From Actinoallomurus liliacearum (GTDB taxonomy: Bacteria > Actinomycetota > Actinomycetes > Streptosporangiales > Streptosporangiaceae): a stretch of DNA of 64,000 bases. The stretch lies in NCBI RefSeq assembly GCF_039542035.1, contig NZ_BAABHJ010000023.1:491426-555425 (forward strand). Direction: 5' to 3'. The translations under genes were made by a program, and so were the position numbers. The notes beneath the pieces were generated by a model that did not search any database, was not told where the DNA came from, and saw only the letters and a program-made list of their open reading frames with translations. Each line of letters starts with the position of its first letter. Positions within the stretch are counted from its first letter, which is position 1. This document shows positions 36,633-45,106 of the stretch, piece after piece.

Positions 36633-36645
36633 TACTCTGGCTCAA
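36633..36645 (+). promoter_or_regulatory. -10 element for a leaderless GH63-type gene
   Basis: TACTCT (36633-36638) ends 6 bases before the ATG at 36645, with no ribosome site between them. Confidence 0.45.
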
Positions 36646-37931
36646 TGGGGCCACGGCTCACCGGCGACGAGACGGCCCTCTGGGTGGCCGCCGCCCGCGT
36701 GCTGGACGCGAACTGGACCGGCACGGCCACGGTGCCGTCGCCGGGCCTGTACCCGCACCAGTGGAGCTGGGACTCCGCCTTCGTCGGCATGGGCCTGGCC
36801 CACCACCGGCCCGACCGCGCCCGAACCGAGTTCCTGTCGTTGTTCCGCGGCCAGTGGGCGACGGGCCTGCTGCCGCACATCGTCTTCAGCTCCACGGAAC
36901 CACGGGACGCCTACTTCCCCGGACCCGAGCTGTGGCGCAGCGTCGAGCAGCCCGCCGCACCGCGCGGTGTGCTCACCTCCGCGCTCGCCCAGCCGCCGCT
37001 GCACGCCCTCACGGCGCTGCGGATGGCGCAGGCGTCCGACGGCGCGGACCGGGCGTTCCTCGTCCCGCTGTACCCGTGCCTGGTCGCCCAGCACGCCTAC
37101 CTCGCGCGGGACCGGGACATCGGCGGCAGCGGCCTGGTGAGCCTGTGCCACCCGTGGGAGTCGGGGCTCGACGACAGCCCGGCCTGGGACCCGCCGCTGG
37201 CCGCCGTCGACCCGCGGGGCCGGACCTATCACGGGGGAGATCAGGACCGTTACGTCGCGCTCGTGGCCGGGATGCGGGCCGCCGGATATCGCGCGGAGTA
37301 TCTCCGGGACGATCATCCCTTCGTCGTCGAGGATCCGCTGTTCAACGCCGTCTACCTGGCCTCCACGCACGCGCTGGCCGAGCTGGCCGACCTCACCGGG
37401 GCCGATCCGCGGCCGCACCGCGAGGCCGCGGAGCGCATCCATGGCGCCCTCCTGGACCGGCTGTGGGACGAATCGGCCGGCTGCTTCCGGCCACGGGACC
37501 TGCGGACCGGGCGCCTGATCCCGGAGACGACCGAGGCCGGGTTCGCGCCCCTCCTGGACCCGGAGCTGCCGGCGGAGATCGTCCGCGCGCTGGCCGACCT
37601 GCTGCTGTCGGCGCGCTTCGCCGGCGCGGCCGGCTATCCGGTCCCGACCTGTGACGTCCAGTCGGCGGCGTTCGACCGCGGGACCTACTCGCGCGGGCCG
37701 ACCTGGGTCAACACCAACTGGCTCCTGTGGTCCGGCGCCTGCGCCCACGACCTGGGCGGAGTCGCGGACCTGCTGTTCGGCTCCACCGTCCGGCTGGTGC
37801 GCCAGTCCGGCTTCCGCGAGTTCTACGATCCGTTCGACGGCAGCGGACAGGGCAGCCACGACTTCAGCTGGTCGGCGGCGCTCCTGCTGGATCTGCTGGC
37901 CGCGCGCCGGAGCGCCGGCCAGGCGCTGTAG
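36645..37931 (+). CDS. GH63-type glycoside hydrolase (mannosyl-/glucosylglycerate hydrolase-like)
   Basis: A cytoplasmic (alpha/alpha)6-barrel hydrolase of 428 residues. Conserved segments are HQWSWDSAFVGMGLAHHRP, GLLPHIVF, HPWESGLDDSPAWD (likely general-acid Asp), YSRGPTWVNTNWLLW and GFREFYDPFDGSGQG (likely general-base Glu). This set matches the short GH63 enzymes such as mycobacterial glucosylglycerate hydrolase and Thermus mannosylglycerate hydrolase, which release compatible-solute sugars. The precise substrate is inferred, not proved. The start codon follows a TANNNT box by 6 bases. The next gene starts 12 bases after the stop. Confidence 0.82.
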   Translation: MGPRLTGDETALWVAAARVLDANWTGTATVPSPGLYPHQWSWDSAFVGMGLAHHRPDRARTEFLSLFRGQWATGLLPHIVFSSTEPRDAYFPGPELWRSVEQPAAPRGVLTSALAQPPLHALTALRMAQASDGADRAFLVPLYPCLVAQHAYLARDRDIGGSGLVSLCHPWESGLDDSPAWDPPLAAVDPRGRTYHGGDQDRYVALVAGMRAAGYRAEYLRDDHPFVVEDPLFNAVYLASTHALAELADLTGADPRPHREAAERIHGALLDRLWDESAGCFRPRDLRTGRLIPETTEAGFAPLLDPELPAEIVRALADLLLSARFAGAAGYPVPTCDVQSAAFDRGTYSRGPTWVNTNWLLWSGACAHDLGGVADLLFGSTVRLVRQSGFREFYDPFDGSGQGSHDFSWSAALLLDLLAARRSAGQAL

Positions 37932-37943
37932 CGTGATCTGTCA
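37929..37943 (+). promoter_or_regulatory. -10 element embedded in the preceding stop codon
   Basis: TAGCGT (37929-37934) contains the TAG stop of the GH63-type gene and lies 8 bases before the ATG at 37943. It would give the small downstream gene its own nearly leaderless transcript. Confidence 0.4.
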
Positions 37944-38407
37944 TGCGACTGACGTGGCGGAAGAGCGTTCCGGACGGCGTGGTCCTCCAGCGGGGCGAGC
38001 GCGTCCTGGCGGTCGGTGGTGAGACGGTCGCGAGCGATGCCGCCCTCTACCTCCCCGGGACGGACGAGGTCACCCGGCTGCCCTGGGAGCGCGTGGAGCA
38101 GGCCACCTGGCAGGACGGTGTCCTGGCCGTACGGGAGGTCGGCGGCCGGCGGCACACCGTGCCGCTCACGGAGCCGGGCTCGGTGCCCGAGACCGTCCGG
38201 GAGCGCGTCACCGCCACCGTCGTCGTCAGCACCCACGTCAAGCTGCCCGGGGGAGGCGTACGGGTCGTCGGCCGCCGGCCGCCACGGGCGGACGGCGAGG
38301 TGCGCTGGTCGTTCGTCTTCGACCGCGGCCTCGACCCCGCCGATCCGGGCCTGCTGGCCCAGGCCGAGCAGGCGCTGGAGGAGATCCGCCGCCAGACGGG
38401 CCTGTAG
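37943..38407 (+). CDS. conserved actinobacterial protein of unknown function
   Basis: A soluble protein of 154 residues without signal peptide or TM helix. It is rich in short beta-strand patterns (SVPDGVVLQRGERVLAVGG, then YLPGTDEVTRLPWERVEQ) with a C-terminal helix (LLAQAEQALEEIRRQTG). The N-terminal half resembles actinomycete proteins of unassigned function in which a PH-like fold is sometimes suspected; I do not recognise a named family. No ribosome site is evident and the start may be leaderless. It is terminated by a nested hairpin immediately downstream. Confidence 0.75.
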   Translation: MRLTWRKSVPDGVVLQRGERVLAVGGETVASDAALYLPGTDEVTRLPWERVEQATWQDGVLAVREVGGRRHTVPLTEPGSVPETVRERVTATVVVSTHVKLPGGGVRVVGRRPPRADGEVRWSFVFDRGLDPADPGLLAQAEQALEEIRRQTGL

Positions 38408-38413
38408 TAGGTA

Positions 38414-38463
38414 GGGCCTGTCTCCAGGCCCCGCCGTCCGGGCGGGGACGTCGAGGCAGGCCC
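38414..38463. terminator. nested terminator hairpin
   Basis: Inner stem CCCCGCC-GTCCG-GGCGGGG (38429-38447) sits within outer arms GGGCCTG (38414) and CAGGCCC (38457), six bases after the upstream stop. Confidence 0.75.
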
Positions 38464-38538
38464 CAGGAGCCGCAGGAGTGCGCGAGCGGGCGCCCGAGGC
38501 CCCGCGGGTGCGGATGGCGCGCCCGCTCGCGGTCGTGG

Positions 38539-38874
38539 TCAGGTGACGTCGGCGGGTGTGTCGCCGGGATGGGCGGGCTGGCGGGTCCGGTCGGTCGCGT
38601 CCGTGGGGGCGGACGGCTCGGCCCGGCGCATGCCGGGGACCTTCTCCTGGACCATACCGCTCACCGTCTGGACCTTGTCGCCGAACCTGTGCCGCGCCGA
38701 CTCGGCGAGCTCGCCGGCCTGGGCGCGCAGCACGCCGGCGGCCTCCTGCACGCGGGGATGCTCGGCGACACGCCGGGACATCCGTTTGATCTGCTCGTAG
38801 CGCTCCTTGCCGGCGCGCGTTCCCAGTACGTACCCGGTCGCCGCTCCGGCGAGGAACACAGCGCGGTGTTTCAT
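38539..38874 (-). CDS. YtxH-like small membrane-associated protein
   Basis: A protein of 111 residues. The ATG at 38874 is preferred because GAGGAG lies 6 bases upstream. The N-terminal HRAVFLAGAATGYVLGTRAG is a glycine-rich TM segment like that of YtxH-domain proteins. An amphipathic helical region (ERYEQIKRMSRRVAEHPRV) and a hydrophilic tail follow. YtxH-type proteins are associated with general stress in Firmicutes; the role in actinomycetes is unknown. It is a single-gene unit, transcribed away from tRNA-Asn. Confidence 0.78.
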   Translation of the reverse strand: MKHRAVFLAGAATGYVLGTRAGKERYEQIKRMSRRVAEHPRVQEAAGVLRAQAGELAESARHRFGDKVQTVSGMVQEKVPGMRRAEPSAPTDATDRTRQPAHPGDTPADVT

Positions 38875-39008
38875 GATCAACTCCTCTGCTGAGTCGCCGT
38901 AGGACATACCCCGAAGAGGGCGGGCCAGTCGGCGAAACGAGCACGTGCGAAATGCGCTAACCTTGTGCGCGATGGGGCGGCCAGCGGTCAGGGCGGCCTC
39001 TCGTGTGA

Positions 39009-39081
39009 TCCCCCGTAGCTCAATTGGCAGAGCGTCCGGCTGTTAACCGGCAGGTTACTGGTTCGAGTCCAGTCGGGGGAG
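39009..39081 (+). tRNA. tRNA-Asn (GTT)
   Basis: A complete cloverleaf: acceptor stem TCCCCCG / CGGGGGA, D arm GCTC-AATTGGCAG-AGCG, anticodon loop CTGTTAA with anticodon GTT, and T arm with GTTCGAGTCC. Discriminator G is followed by an encoded CCA (39082-39084). The first anticodon-stem pair is a mismatch. Confidence 0.95.
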
Positions 39082-39086
39082 CCAGT

Positions 39087-39121
39087 CGAATGGGCCGGGC
39101 TCGGTGAGCCCGGCCCATTCG
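39087..39121. terminator. terminator of tRNA-Asn
   Basis: A perfect 16-base stem (39087-39102 with 39106-39121) around a GGT loop, starting 3 bases after the encoded CCA. Confidence 0.85.
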
Positions 39122-39234
39122 CATCTCCAGGGGCGTCTTCGGCGGCCGGCGGTTCTCAATCGCACAAGCGATGTACAAGCGGCGATTGCGACGCTTCTCG
39201 GCGCATGTCCCCCTCACCCCCTGGAGGTTGGCAG

Positions 39235-39750
39235 ATGCGTCGTCCTTCCTGGCGCCGGCTGCGTGCCGGAGCCGCACTCGTCCCCGCCGCGGTCCTCGTC
39301 GCCGCCGGCGTCCCGGCGACCGCGCACGCGGCGCCCGTCCGTACGGTGACCGCGAAGGCGCCCGCGAGCGTCTTCTCGGCCGGGCAGGTGTCGCCGCTCA
39401 GCGCCGGCGACGGCACCCCGGCCGGCGCGGTGCAGTGGATGAAGAACCACGTCGGCAGCACCGGCTGGGAGCACTACTGCGAGAAGGCGGTGGAGAACGC
39501 CTACGGCACGACCGGGGTGTGGGCCTCGGCGATCGCCCACTGGAACGGCGCACCGCACCACAGCGGCACCAAGCCACCGGCCGGGTCCTTCGTGTACTGG
39601 AACATCAGCTCGTACGGCCACGTCGGCATCGCCGACGGCAACGGCGGGTTCTACTCGACCAGCATCAGCGGCAAGATCGGGCACGCGTCGAGCGTGAGCC
39701 ACTTCAGCCACTACCTGGGTTGGACGCCCGGGGCGGTCCCGCATCGGTGA
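39235..39750 (+). CDS. secreted CHAP/NlpC-like cysteine peptidase-fold protein
   Basis: An exported protein of 171 residues. The ATG at 39235 follows GGAGG by 7 bases. The signal peptide has a basic start (RRPSWRRLR), a hydrophobic core (AALVPAAVLVAAGVP) and cleavage near AHAA. The mature part has a Cys in HYCEKAVENAYGTTG, the aromatic/proline segment KPPAGSFVYWN and a His in YGHVGIADGNGGFYST, the order expected of CHAP/NlpC-P60-type amidases. It may act on peptidoglycan or be an inactive relative. Its last 47 bases overlap the 3' end of the convergent SARP regulator gene. Confidence 0.82.
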   Translation: MRRPSWRRLRAGAALVPAAVLVAAGVPATAHAAPVRTVTAKAPASVFSAGQVSPLSAGDGTPAGAVQWMKNHVGSTGWEHYCEKAVENAYGTTGVWASAIAHWNGAPHHSGTKPPAGSFVYWNISSYGHVGIADGNGGFYSTSISGKIGHASSVSHFSHYLGWTPGAVPHR

Positions 39751-42724
39751 CGGTGGTGGGGAGGGAGCCGTCGGCAGGGTCGGCGCCCTCCCCGCGCACC
39801 GCCGCCAGCCGGGCCCGGGTGCGCGTCTCCCACAGCGGCACGTCGAGCCGGCGGAAGAGGGCCAGCGCCTGCTCCAGGCACGCGATCGCCCGTACGGTGT
39901 CGCCGCTCTCGTGCGTCGCCTCGCCGAGGGCCCACAGCGTGGACGCCTCGCCGAACAGGTCGCCCTGTTCCCGGAAGGCCGCGAGACAGCGATCGAGGAG
40001 GTCGGCCCCGGACCGCGGGCGCCCCTCGGCCGTCAGCACCATGGCCAGCAGACGCAGCGACCTCGTCTCGGCGAGGCCGTCGCCGAACCGCCGAAACAGC
40101 CCGATCGCGTGCGTCGCGTGCCGGTGCGCGGCCCCGAGGTCGGTACGGGAGTGGTAGTGCGTCGCGGCGAGGAAGCGCAGGACGTGCGCCTCCCCGTACT
40201 CGTCGCCCGCCGAGCGGAAGGTCGCCAGGGCCTGGTCCAGATGGGCGAGTGAGGCGACCGGGTCGCCTTGATCACGGTGCACCAGGCCCAGGTTGAGCAG
40301 GCCGTTGGCCCGGCCGGTCAGGTCGCCGTGCCGGTCGGCGATCTCCAGGGCCTCCTGGAAACAGGCGAAGGCGTCGTCCAGCCGGTCGCAGATGTGGTGG
40401 ACGTCACCGAGCGCGCCCAGGGCCCTGGCCGCGCGGACCGGCGCGTCGAGCCGCCGGCTGCCGGTGACGGCGGCGGTCAGGTGCGCGGCCGCGTCCTTGT
40501 AGCGATCCTGGGCGGCGGCGAGGAGGCCGAGACCGTAGCGCATCGCGGTCTCCCCCCAGCGGTCGTCCCGGGCACGGGCGGCCGCGAGCGCGACCTCGTG
40601 GGTACGGTGCCAGTCGTCCCAGTGGCCCCGCAGGTCGTGGAAGCTCAGCAGCGAGGCGGCCAGCCGCCAGGACAGCTCGGCCTCCCCGGCGGACGCCGCC
40701 CGGTGCACGGCCGTGGTCAGCGTCTGGCGGTTGGCCTCGAACCACGCGAGCGGCTCCGCCGGTGCCACCCCGGCGAACCCCGTTCGGCGCGGGTCGGCCG
40801 GACGAGCACCGGCCTGGCGCGGATCGCCCAGGTGCGGATCGCTCAGACGCGGGTCGGGCAGGCGCAGCCGTCGGCTCGGCAGGGCGTCGTCGGCCGCCTC
40901 CGCGAGGTCCAGCAGCGTACGCAGCACCCGGAGCACGGCCGCGTCCCGTTCGCGCGGCGGTTCGGACTCGAGGGCCTGTTCGCGGGCGAACAGCCGGACG
41001 AGGTCGTGGCAGCGGTAGTGGGGGCCGTCCGGGGCGTCCGCGCGGCCGGGTTCCAGCAGGCGCGCGTCGACGAGGGCGTCGGTGACGTCCTCGGCCTCGG
41101 CCACCGGCCGGTCGAGGAGCGCCGCCACCATCCAGGGCGTGATCTCGGGCAGGTCGAGCAGCCCGATCAGGTGGAACGGCCGCCGGTGCGCGGCCGGCAG
41201 CGCGTCCTGGCTCAGCGCGATGCTGGACCGTACCTCCAGGTCCCCGGCGGCCAGGCGGTCGAGCCGCCGGTGCTCGTCCGCGAGCTGGCCGGCCAGCCGG
41301 TCCAGGGTCCACTCGGGACGCCCGGCCAGCCGCGCCGCCGCGATCCGTACGGCCAACGGCAGGTGGCCGCACTGGGCGACGAGAGTGCGGGCGCGGTCCT
41401 GCTCCGCCAGGATCCGCTGCCGTCCGACGACCCCGGCCAGCAGGTCCACGGCGTCGTCCGGGTCCAGCACGTCCAGGTCGAGCAACTCGGCGTACTCCAG
41501 TCCGATGAGCGGGGTCCGGCTGGTGATGAACGCCGCGCAGCCCGGCGTCCCGGGGATCAGCGGCCGTACCTGCGCCTCGTCGGCCGCGTTGTCGAGGACG
41601 AGGAGCACGCGGCGGCCCGCCAGCCGGTCGCGCAGCAGCGCCGCGCGATCGTCGACGCCGCCTCTGATCCGGCCGCCCCACACGCCGAGCAGGCGCAGGA
41701 ACCGGTCGAGGGCCACCGCCGGATCCATCGGATGCCCGGTGGTGCCGCCGAGGTCGACGTGGATCCGCCCGTCGGGGTACCGCTCGGCCAGCCGGTGGGC
41801 GGCGTGCACGACGAGCGACGTCTTGCCCACCCCGGCCATGCCCGCCACGGCGCACACGGCCGGGCCGGCGTCCGTTCGCGGGGATGCGAGCAGCCGGGCC
41901 AGCTCGGCCTGCCGGCCGACGAAGTGCGGCACGTCCGGTGGCAGCACGCAGGGGCTGTGCTCCTCGCGGGGCGCCGGATCCAGCGCGGGGTCGGCGGTCA
42001 GCACGGCCTGCTCCAGCCGCCGCAGCCGCGGGCCCGGCTCGACCCCGAGCTCCCGCGTGAGGACGGCCCGCGCGTCCCGGTACGCCTCGAGGGCGTCCGC
42101 CCGGCGCCCCGCGCGGTAGAGGGCGAGCATCAGCTGGGCGCGGAACTCCTCCCGGAAGGGGTGGGCCGCCACGAGCGCGGTCAGCTCGCCGATCAGTTCG
42201 AGGTGCCGTCCGAGGCGGAGGTCCGCGTCGACGCGCCGCTCGATCGCGCTCGCCCGCATCTCGGTCAGCCGGCCCGCCTCCTCACGCCGGAGGGTGTCGG
42301 AGCCGACGTCCGTGAGGGGCTCTCCCCGCCACAGCGCGAGGGCCTCCCGCAGCAGGTCCGCCTCGGCGGCCGTGTCGCCGCCCGTGGCCGCCCGTGCCGC
42401 GTCCTCGATGAGGCGCGCGAACCGGTGCGCGTCGATCCGGTCGGGGTCGACGCGCAGCAGGTATCCCGTGGGTTCGGTATGGATCGTCAGGTCGGGGACG
42501 GCCGCCAGGGCGCGGCGGATCCGCAGGACGTACCCCTGGAGGGTGAGCCGCGCGCTCGACGGCGGGTCGTCCCCCCACACGAGTTCGGCGAGCTCTTCGG
42601 CCGGCACCACCCGGTTCGCGCGCAGGACTAAAGCGGTGAGCACGGCGCGCTGCTTGGGCGCGTCGATCGGAACCCGTCGTTCACCGTCGAGCAGTTCGAA
42701 CGGGCCGAGGATGCGAATCTCCAT
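39704..42724 (-). CDS. AfsR/SARP-family regulator: DNA-binding, BTAD, NB-ARC and TPR domains
   Basis: A large ATP-dependent transcriptional regulator of 1006 residues. The OmpR-type winged helix (about 1-95, MEIRILGPFELLDGERRVP) and BTAD (about 100-245, LGRHLELIGELTALVAAHP) form the SARP module. The NB-ARC ATPase follows, with P-loop AVAGMAGVGKTSLVVHAAH (about 291-309) and Walker-B-like RRVLLVLDNAADEAQ. C-terminal TPR repeats start near residue 690. Such proteins activate secondary-metabolite or morphological genes in actinomycetes, often after phosphorylation. No biosynthetic cluster is adjacent, so the targets are unknown. Confidence 0.93.
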   Translation of the reverse strand: MEIRILGPFELLDGERRVPIDAPKQRAVLTALVLRANRVVPAEELAELVWGDDPPSSARLTLQGYVLRIRRALAAVPDLTIHTEPTGYLLRVDPDRIDAHRFARLIEDAARAATGGDTAAEADLLREALALWRGEPLTDVGSDTLRREEAGRLTEMRASAIERRVDADLRLGRHLELIGELTALVAAHPFREEFRAQLMLALYRAGRRADALEAYRDARAVLTRELGVEPGPRLRRLEQAVLTADPALDPAPREEHSPCVLPPDVPHFVGRQAELARLLASPRTDAGPAVCAVAGMAGVGKTSLVVHAAHRLAERYPDGRIHVDLGGTTGHPMDPAVALDRFLRLLGVWGGRIRGGVDDRAALLRDRLAGRRVLLVLDNAADEAQVRPLIPGTPGCAAFITSRTPLIGLEYAELLDLDVLDPDDAVDLLAGVVGRQRILAEQDRARTLVAQCGHLPLAVRIAAARLAGRPEWTLDRLAGQLADEHRRLDRLAAGDLEVRSSIALSQDALPAAHRRPFHLIGLLDLPEITPWMVAALLDRPVAEAEDVTDALVDARLLEPGRADAPDGPHYRCHDLVRLFAREQALESEPPRERDAAVLRVLRTLLDLAEAADDALPSRRLRLPDPRLSDPHLGDPRQAGARPADPRRTGFAGVAPAEPLAWFEANRQTLTTAVHRAASAGEAELSWRLAASLLSFHDLRGHWDDWHRTHEVALAAARARDDRWGETAMRYGLGLLAAAQDRYKDAAAHLTAAVTGSRRLDAPVRAARALGALGDVHHICDRLDDAFACFQEALEIADRHGDLTGRANGLLNLGLVHRDQGDPVASLAHLDQALATFRSAGDEYGEAHVLRFLAATHYHSRTDLGAAHRHATHAIGLFRRFGDGLAETRSLRLLAMVLTAEGRPRSGADLLDRCLAAFREQGDLFGEASTLWALGEATHESGDTVRAIACLEQALALFRRLDVPLWETRTRARLAAVRGEGADPADGSLPTTVTDAGPPRASNPGSG

Positions 42725-43055
42725 CGCCGCTCCAGGGGGCGTCCGGCGCGAGTAGCCGCCCCGCGCCCAGGATGCCGACTACGGTGTGGATGATCAAGGT
42801 TTTCCCGGGCCGGTTCCTCCCCCTTGAGGAGGAGGCGGCCGTCTCCGCCTCCGCCCCTCGACCGACGCCGGGGCGGGCGTACACCCATCTGACGGGCGAC
42901 GTCGGCCGGGCGCCGGGCTGCCATGCTGGACAACGTCGGAGGAAAGGCAGCCGAACGGCCGGGGAAGGAGTCGTCCCATGACGGGTCTCCCTTACACCGC
43001 TCTTACCCCCGACGGGACAGACTTTGACCGCGAACAGTGATATCGGGGGTGACGG
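42725..43055. other. 331-bp gap between the SARP and sigE genes (divergent promoters)
   Basis: No gene is seen here. It must carry the promoters of the SARP gene (minus) and sigE (plus). A hairpin GGAGGCGG-CCGTCT-CCGCCTCC spans 42831-42852. A GGAGGAAAGG (42940-42949) is not followed by a convincing frame. A TTGACC (43024-43029) lies too close to the sigE GTG to assign a promoter. Confidence 0.5.
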
Positions 43056-43673
43056 GTGAAGGGTGACACGGTGGCGTGGACGCCGCCCAGCTGGGACGAG
43101 ATCGTGCGTGAGCACTCCGCGCGCGTCTACCGCCTCGCCTACCGGCTGACGGGGAACCAGCACGACGCCGAGGACCTCACGCAAGAGGTGTTCGTGCGCG
43201 TGTTCCGTTCGCTGTCGAACTACACGCCGGGAACGTTCGAGGGGTGGCTGCACCGGATCACCACCAACCTGTTCCTCGACATGGTCCGCCGCCGGCAGCG
43301 CATCCGGTTCGAGGGACTCGCCGACGACGCGGCCGAGCGGCTGAAGGGCCGCGAGCCGAGCCCCGCCCAGGCGTACGAGGACCGTCACTTCGACGACGAC
43401 ATTCAGACGGCTCTGGACGCGCTGCCGCCGGAGTACCGCGCCGCCGTGGTGCTGTGCGACATCGAGGGTCTGTCCTACGAGGAGATCGCCGCGACCCTCG
43501 GCGTGAAGATGGGCACGGTCCGCAGCCGCATCCACCGCGGCCGCGCCCAGCTCCGCGACGCGCTGGCGCACCGGGCTCCCGAGCCGGAGGCGGCCGAGAA
43601 ACGCGCCGCCCGCCGCAAGCCGCGCCGCAGCGCGAGCCGCATGCGCACCAACCCGGCCTGGACGACCTCGTAA
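43056..43673 (+). CDS. sigE: ECF RNA polymerase sigma factor SigE
   Basis: An extracytoplasmic-function sigma factor of 205 residues. Sigma2 has VYRLAYRLTGNQHDAEDLTQ followed by EVFVRVFRSLSNYTPGTFEG and WLHRITTNLFLDMVRRRQ. Sigma4 has LPPEYRAAVVLCDIEGLSYE and GVKMGTVRSRIHRGRAQL. These match the SigE group of actinobacteria, which respond to cell-envelope stress. The GTG start has only GGGGGTGAC upstream. A basic C-terminal tail (RAARRKPRRSASR) ends the protein. In most relatives an anti-sigma factor gene follows directly; here the next gene converges and none is seen. Confidence 0.92.
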   Translation: MKGDTVAWTPPSWDEIVREHSARVYRLAYRLTGNQHDAEDLTQEVFVRVFRSLSNYTPGTFEGWLHRITTNLFLDMVRRRQRIRFEGLADDAAERLKGREPSPAQAYEDRHFDDDIQTALDALPPEYRAAVVLCDIEGLSYEEIAATLGVKMGTVRSRIHRGRAQLRDALAHRAPEPEAAEKRAARRKPRRSASRMRTNPAWTTS

Positions 43674-43707
43674 CGAGCCCGCGCGGACCCGGCCCGCAGG
43701 CCGCCGT

Positions 43708-43731
43708 GACCGGCCGGCGCGCGGGCCGGTC
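43708..43731. terminator. hairpin between sigE and the molybdoenzyme gene
   Basis: GACCGGCC-8 bases-GGCCGGTC is a perfect 8-base stem located between two convergent genes. Confidence 0.55.
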
Positions 43732-43772
43732 TCAGGTAGCGCGCGGACCGGCCTCAGCGGCACGCGGGGGTG

Positions 43773-44993
43773 TCAGGCCACCGTGACCGGGTGGCGCACG
43801 ACCGCCCCGAACAGGTAGCCGAACGTGTTGTACGGCGCGACGTCCGGCTGCGCGGTCCCGGTGGCGTCGGTGGCGCGCGCCAGCAGCTCGTACGAGCCCG
43901 GGCCCGGCGGGCGCCAGGTGATCTCCCAGCGGACCCACCCGAGGGCGCCGCGACGTCCGTGGGTGGCGGCCCGCCGCCAGGTCCGGCCGCCGTCGGTGCT
44001 GACCTCGACGTGGCGTACGGCCCCTTCGCCGGACCATGATCGGCCGTGTAGCGAGACGGTCCGCCCGGCCTCGAGCCGCGCGTTCCACGGCAGCTCGAAC
44101 GCGCTCTTGGTCACCTGCCGCGTGAGCGGAGCGCTGCCCTCCGGCGGGTAGCCGGGGCCGAACATCCGGTAGTAGGTGGTGTTCCAGGGAGAGGACAGCG
44201 GGGAGGCGGAGACCTCGATGTCGCCGACCCACTTGATCGAGGCGATCCCCACCCAGCCGGGCACCACGAGGCGTACGGGGAATCCGTGGTCGGGGGGCAA
44301 CGGCCGGCCGTTCATCTCATAGGCCAGCAGGACGTCGTCGAGCGCCTTGGCGACCGGCAGTGGCCTGCGCACCCGCCCCATGTTCCGTCCGCCGTCGATG
44401 AAGTCGGGGTCGAGGCCGCGCGGCATGACGTCCACGGCCCGGTGCGTCAGCCCGGCGCGTTCGAGGACGTGGGCCAGCGGGACACCGCGCCAGCGGGCGA
44501 CGCCGACCCCGCCCAGCAGCCACGGCGTGCCCGATACGGACTGGTGCTGCTGCGTCGTGTAGAGGTTCCGGCCGTTCCCGGTGCACTCGATGAACGCGTC
44601 GATGGTCCGGGCCGGCATCCCGAGCAGGTCCTCGTAGGAGAACTCGACCGGCCGGTCGAGGGTGGGGGAGCCGTGCAGGCCGCTGCCGAACAGGCGGAGT
44701 CGCCAGGTGCGCACGTCGATCAGCGGAGTGCGGGTGTGGTTGCGGACGAAGAAGCGGTCGGTCGGCGTGAGGTACCCCTGCCCGCGCATCGCCTCCCACC
44801 GGGTCTCGGCGTTCGTGCCGTACACGATGAACAGCTCGGGCGGCAGCGGCTTGAGGATCGGGCCGTCGTCGGCGCGGGCCGTCCCGGCGGCCGTACCGGC
44901 CATCGCCGAGCCCAGGCCCAAGCCCAGGCCGGCCGACATGCGGAGGATCGTGCGTCGTGACGGCCGACAGTCACCTTCTTCAGTGAGGTCCAC
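43773..44993 (-). CDS. sulfite-oxidase-family molybdopterin-dependent oxidoreductase, Tat-exported
   Basis: A molybdenum-cofactor enzyme of 406 residues. The Tat motif SRRTILRMSAG near residue 12 and a short hydrophobic stretch ending ARA indicate export of the folded enzyme. The molybdenum domain has the catalytic Cys in FIECTGNGRNLY (about residue 136), plus GVPLAHVLERAG and HGFPVRLVVPGWVG. The C-terminal Mo-co dimerisation domain contains VEVSTDGGRTWRRA. GTG at 44993 has AAGGAG 5 bases upstream. It probably oxidises sulfite or a related compound outside the membrane; the electron acceptor is not encoded nearby. Confidence 0.9.
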   Translation of the reverse strand: MDLTEEGDCRPSRRTILRMSAGLGLGLGSAMAGTAAGTARADDGPILKPLPPELFIVYGTNAETRWEAMRGQGYLTPTDRFFVRNHTRTPLIDVRTWRLRLFGSGLHGSPTLDRPVEFSYEDLLGMPARTIDAFIECTGNGRNLYTTQQHQSVSGTPWLLGGVGVARWRGVPLAHVLERAGLTHRAVDVMPRGLDPDFIDGGRNMGRVRRPLPVAKALDDVLLAYEMNGRPLPPDHGFPVRLVVPGWVGIASIKWVGDIEVSASPLSSPWNTTYYRMFGPGYPPEGSAPLTRQVTKSAFELPWNARLEAGRTVSLHGRSWSGEGAVRHVEVSTDGGRTWRRAATHGRRGALGWVRWEITWRPPGPGSYELLARATDATGTAQPDVAPYNTFGYLFGAVVRHPVTVA

Positions 44994-45106
44994 GGAAACT
45001 CCTTGATCTATTGTTTTCCGACCAATGTAGTGGAGTAATCGTCCGTGTTCCAGCGGTGAAGGTGATCTCCCGGCCGCGCCGGCTCAGACCCGGGCGCTCG
45101 GCCGCG

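Noticed and set aside
39009..39121. tRNA-Asn as a prophage or ICE attachment site
   Set aside because: No integrase, excisionase or duplicated tRNA 3' end is visible in the window; a terminator follows the tRNA directly.
39020..39277. A small minus-strand ORF ending in a GLEPVTCRL-type sequence
   Set aside because: This is the well-known false protein read from the complement of a tRNA gene; it overlaps tRNA-Asn.
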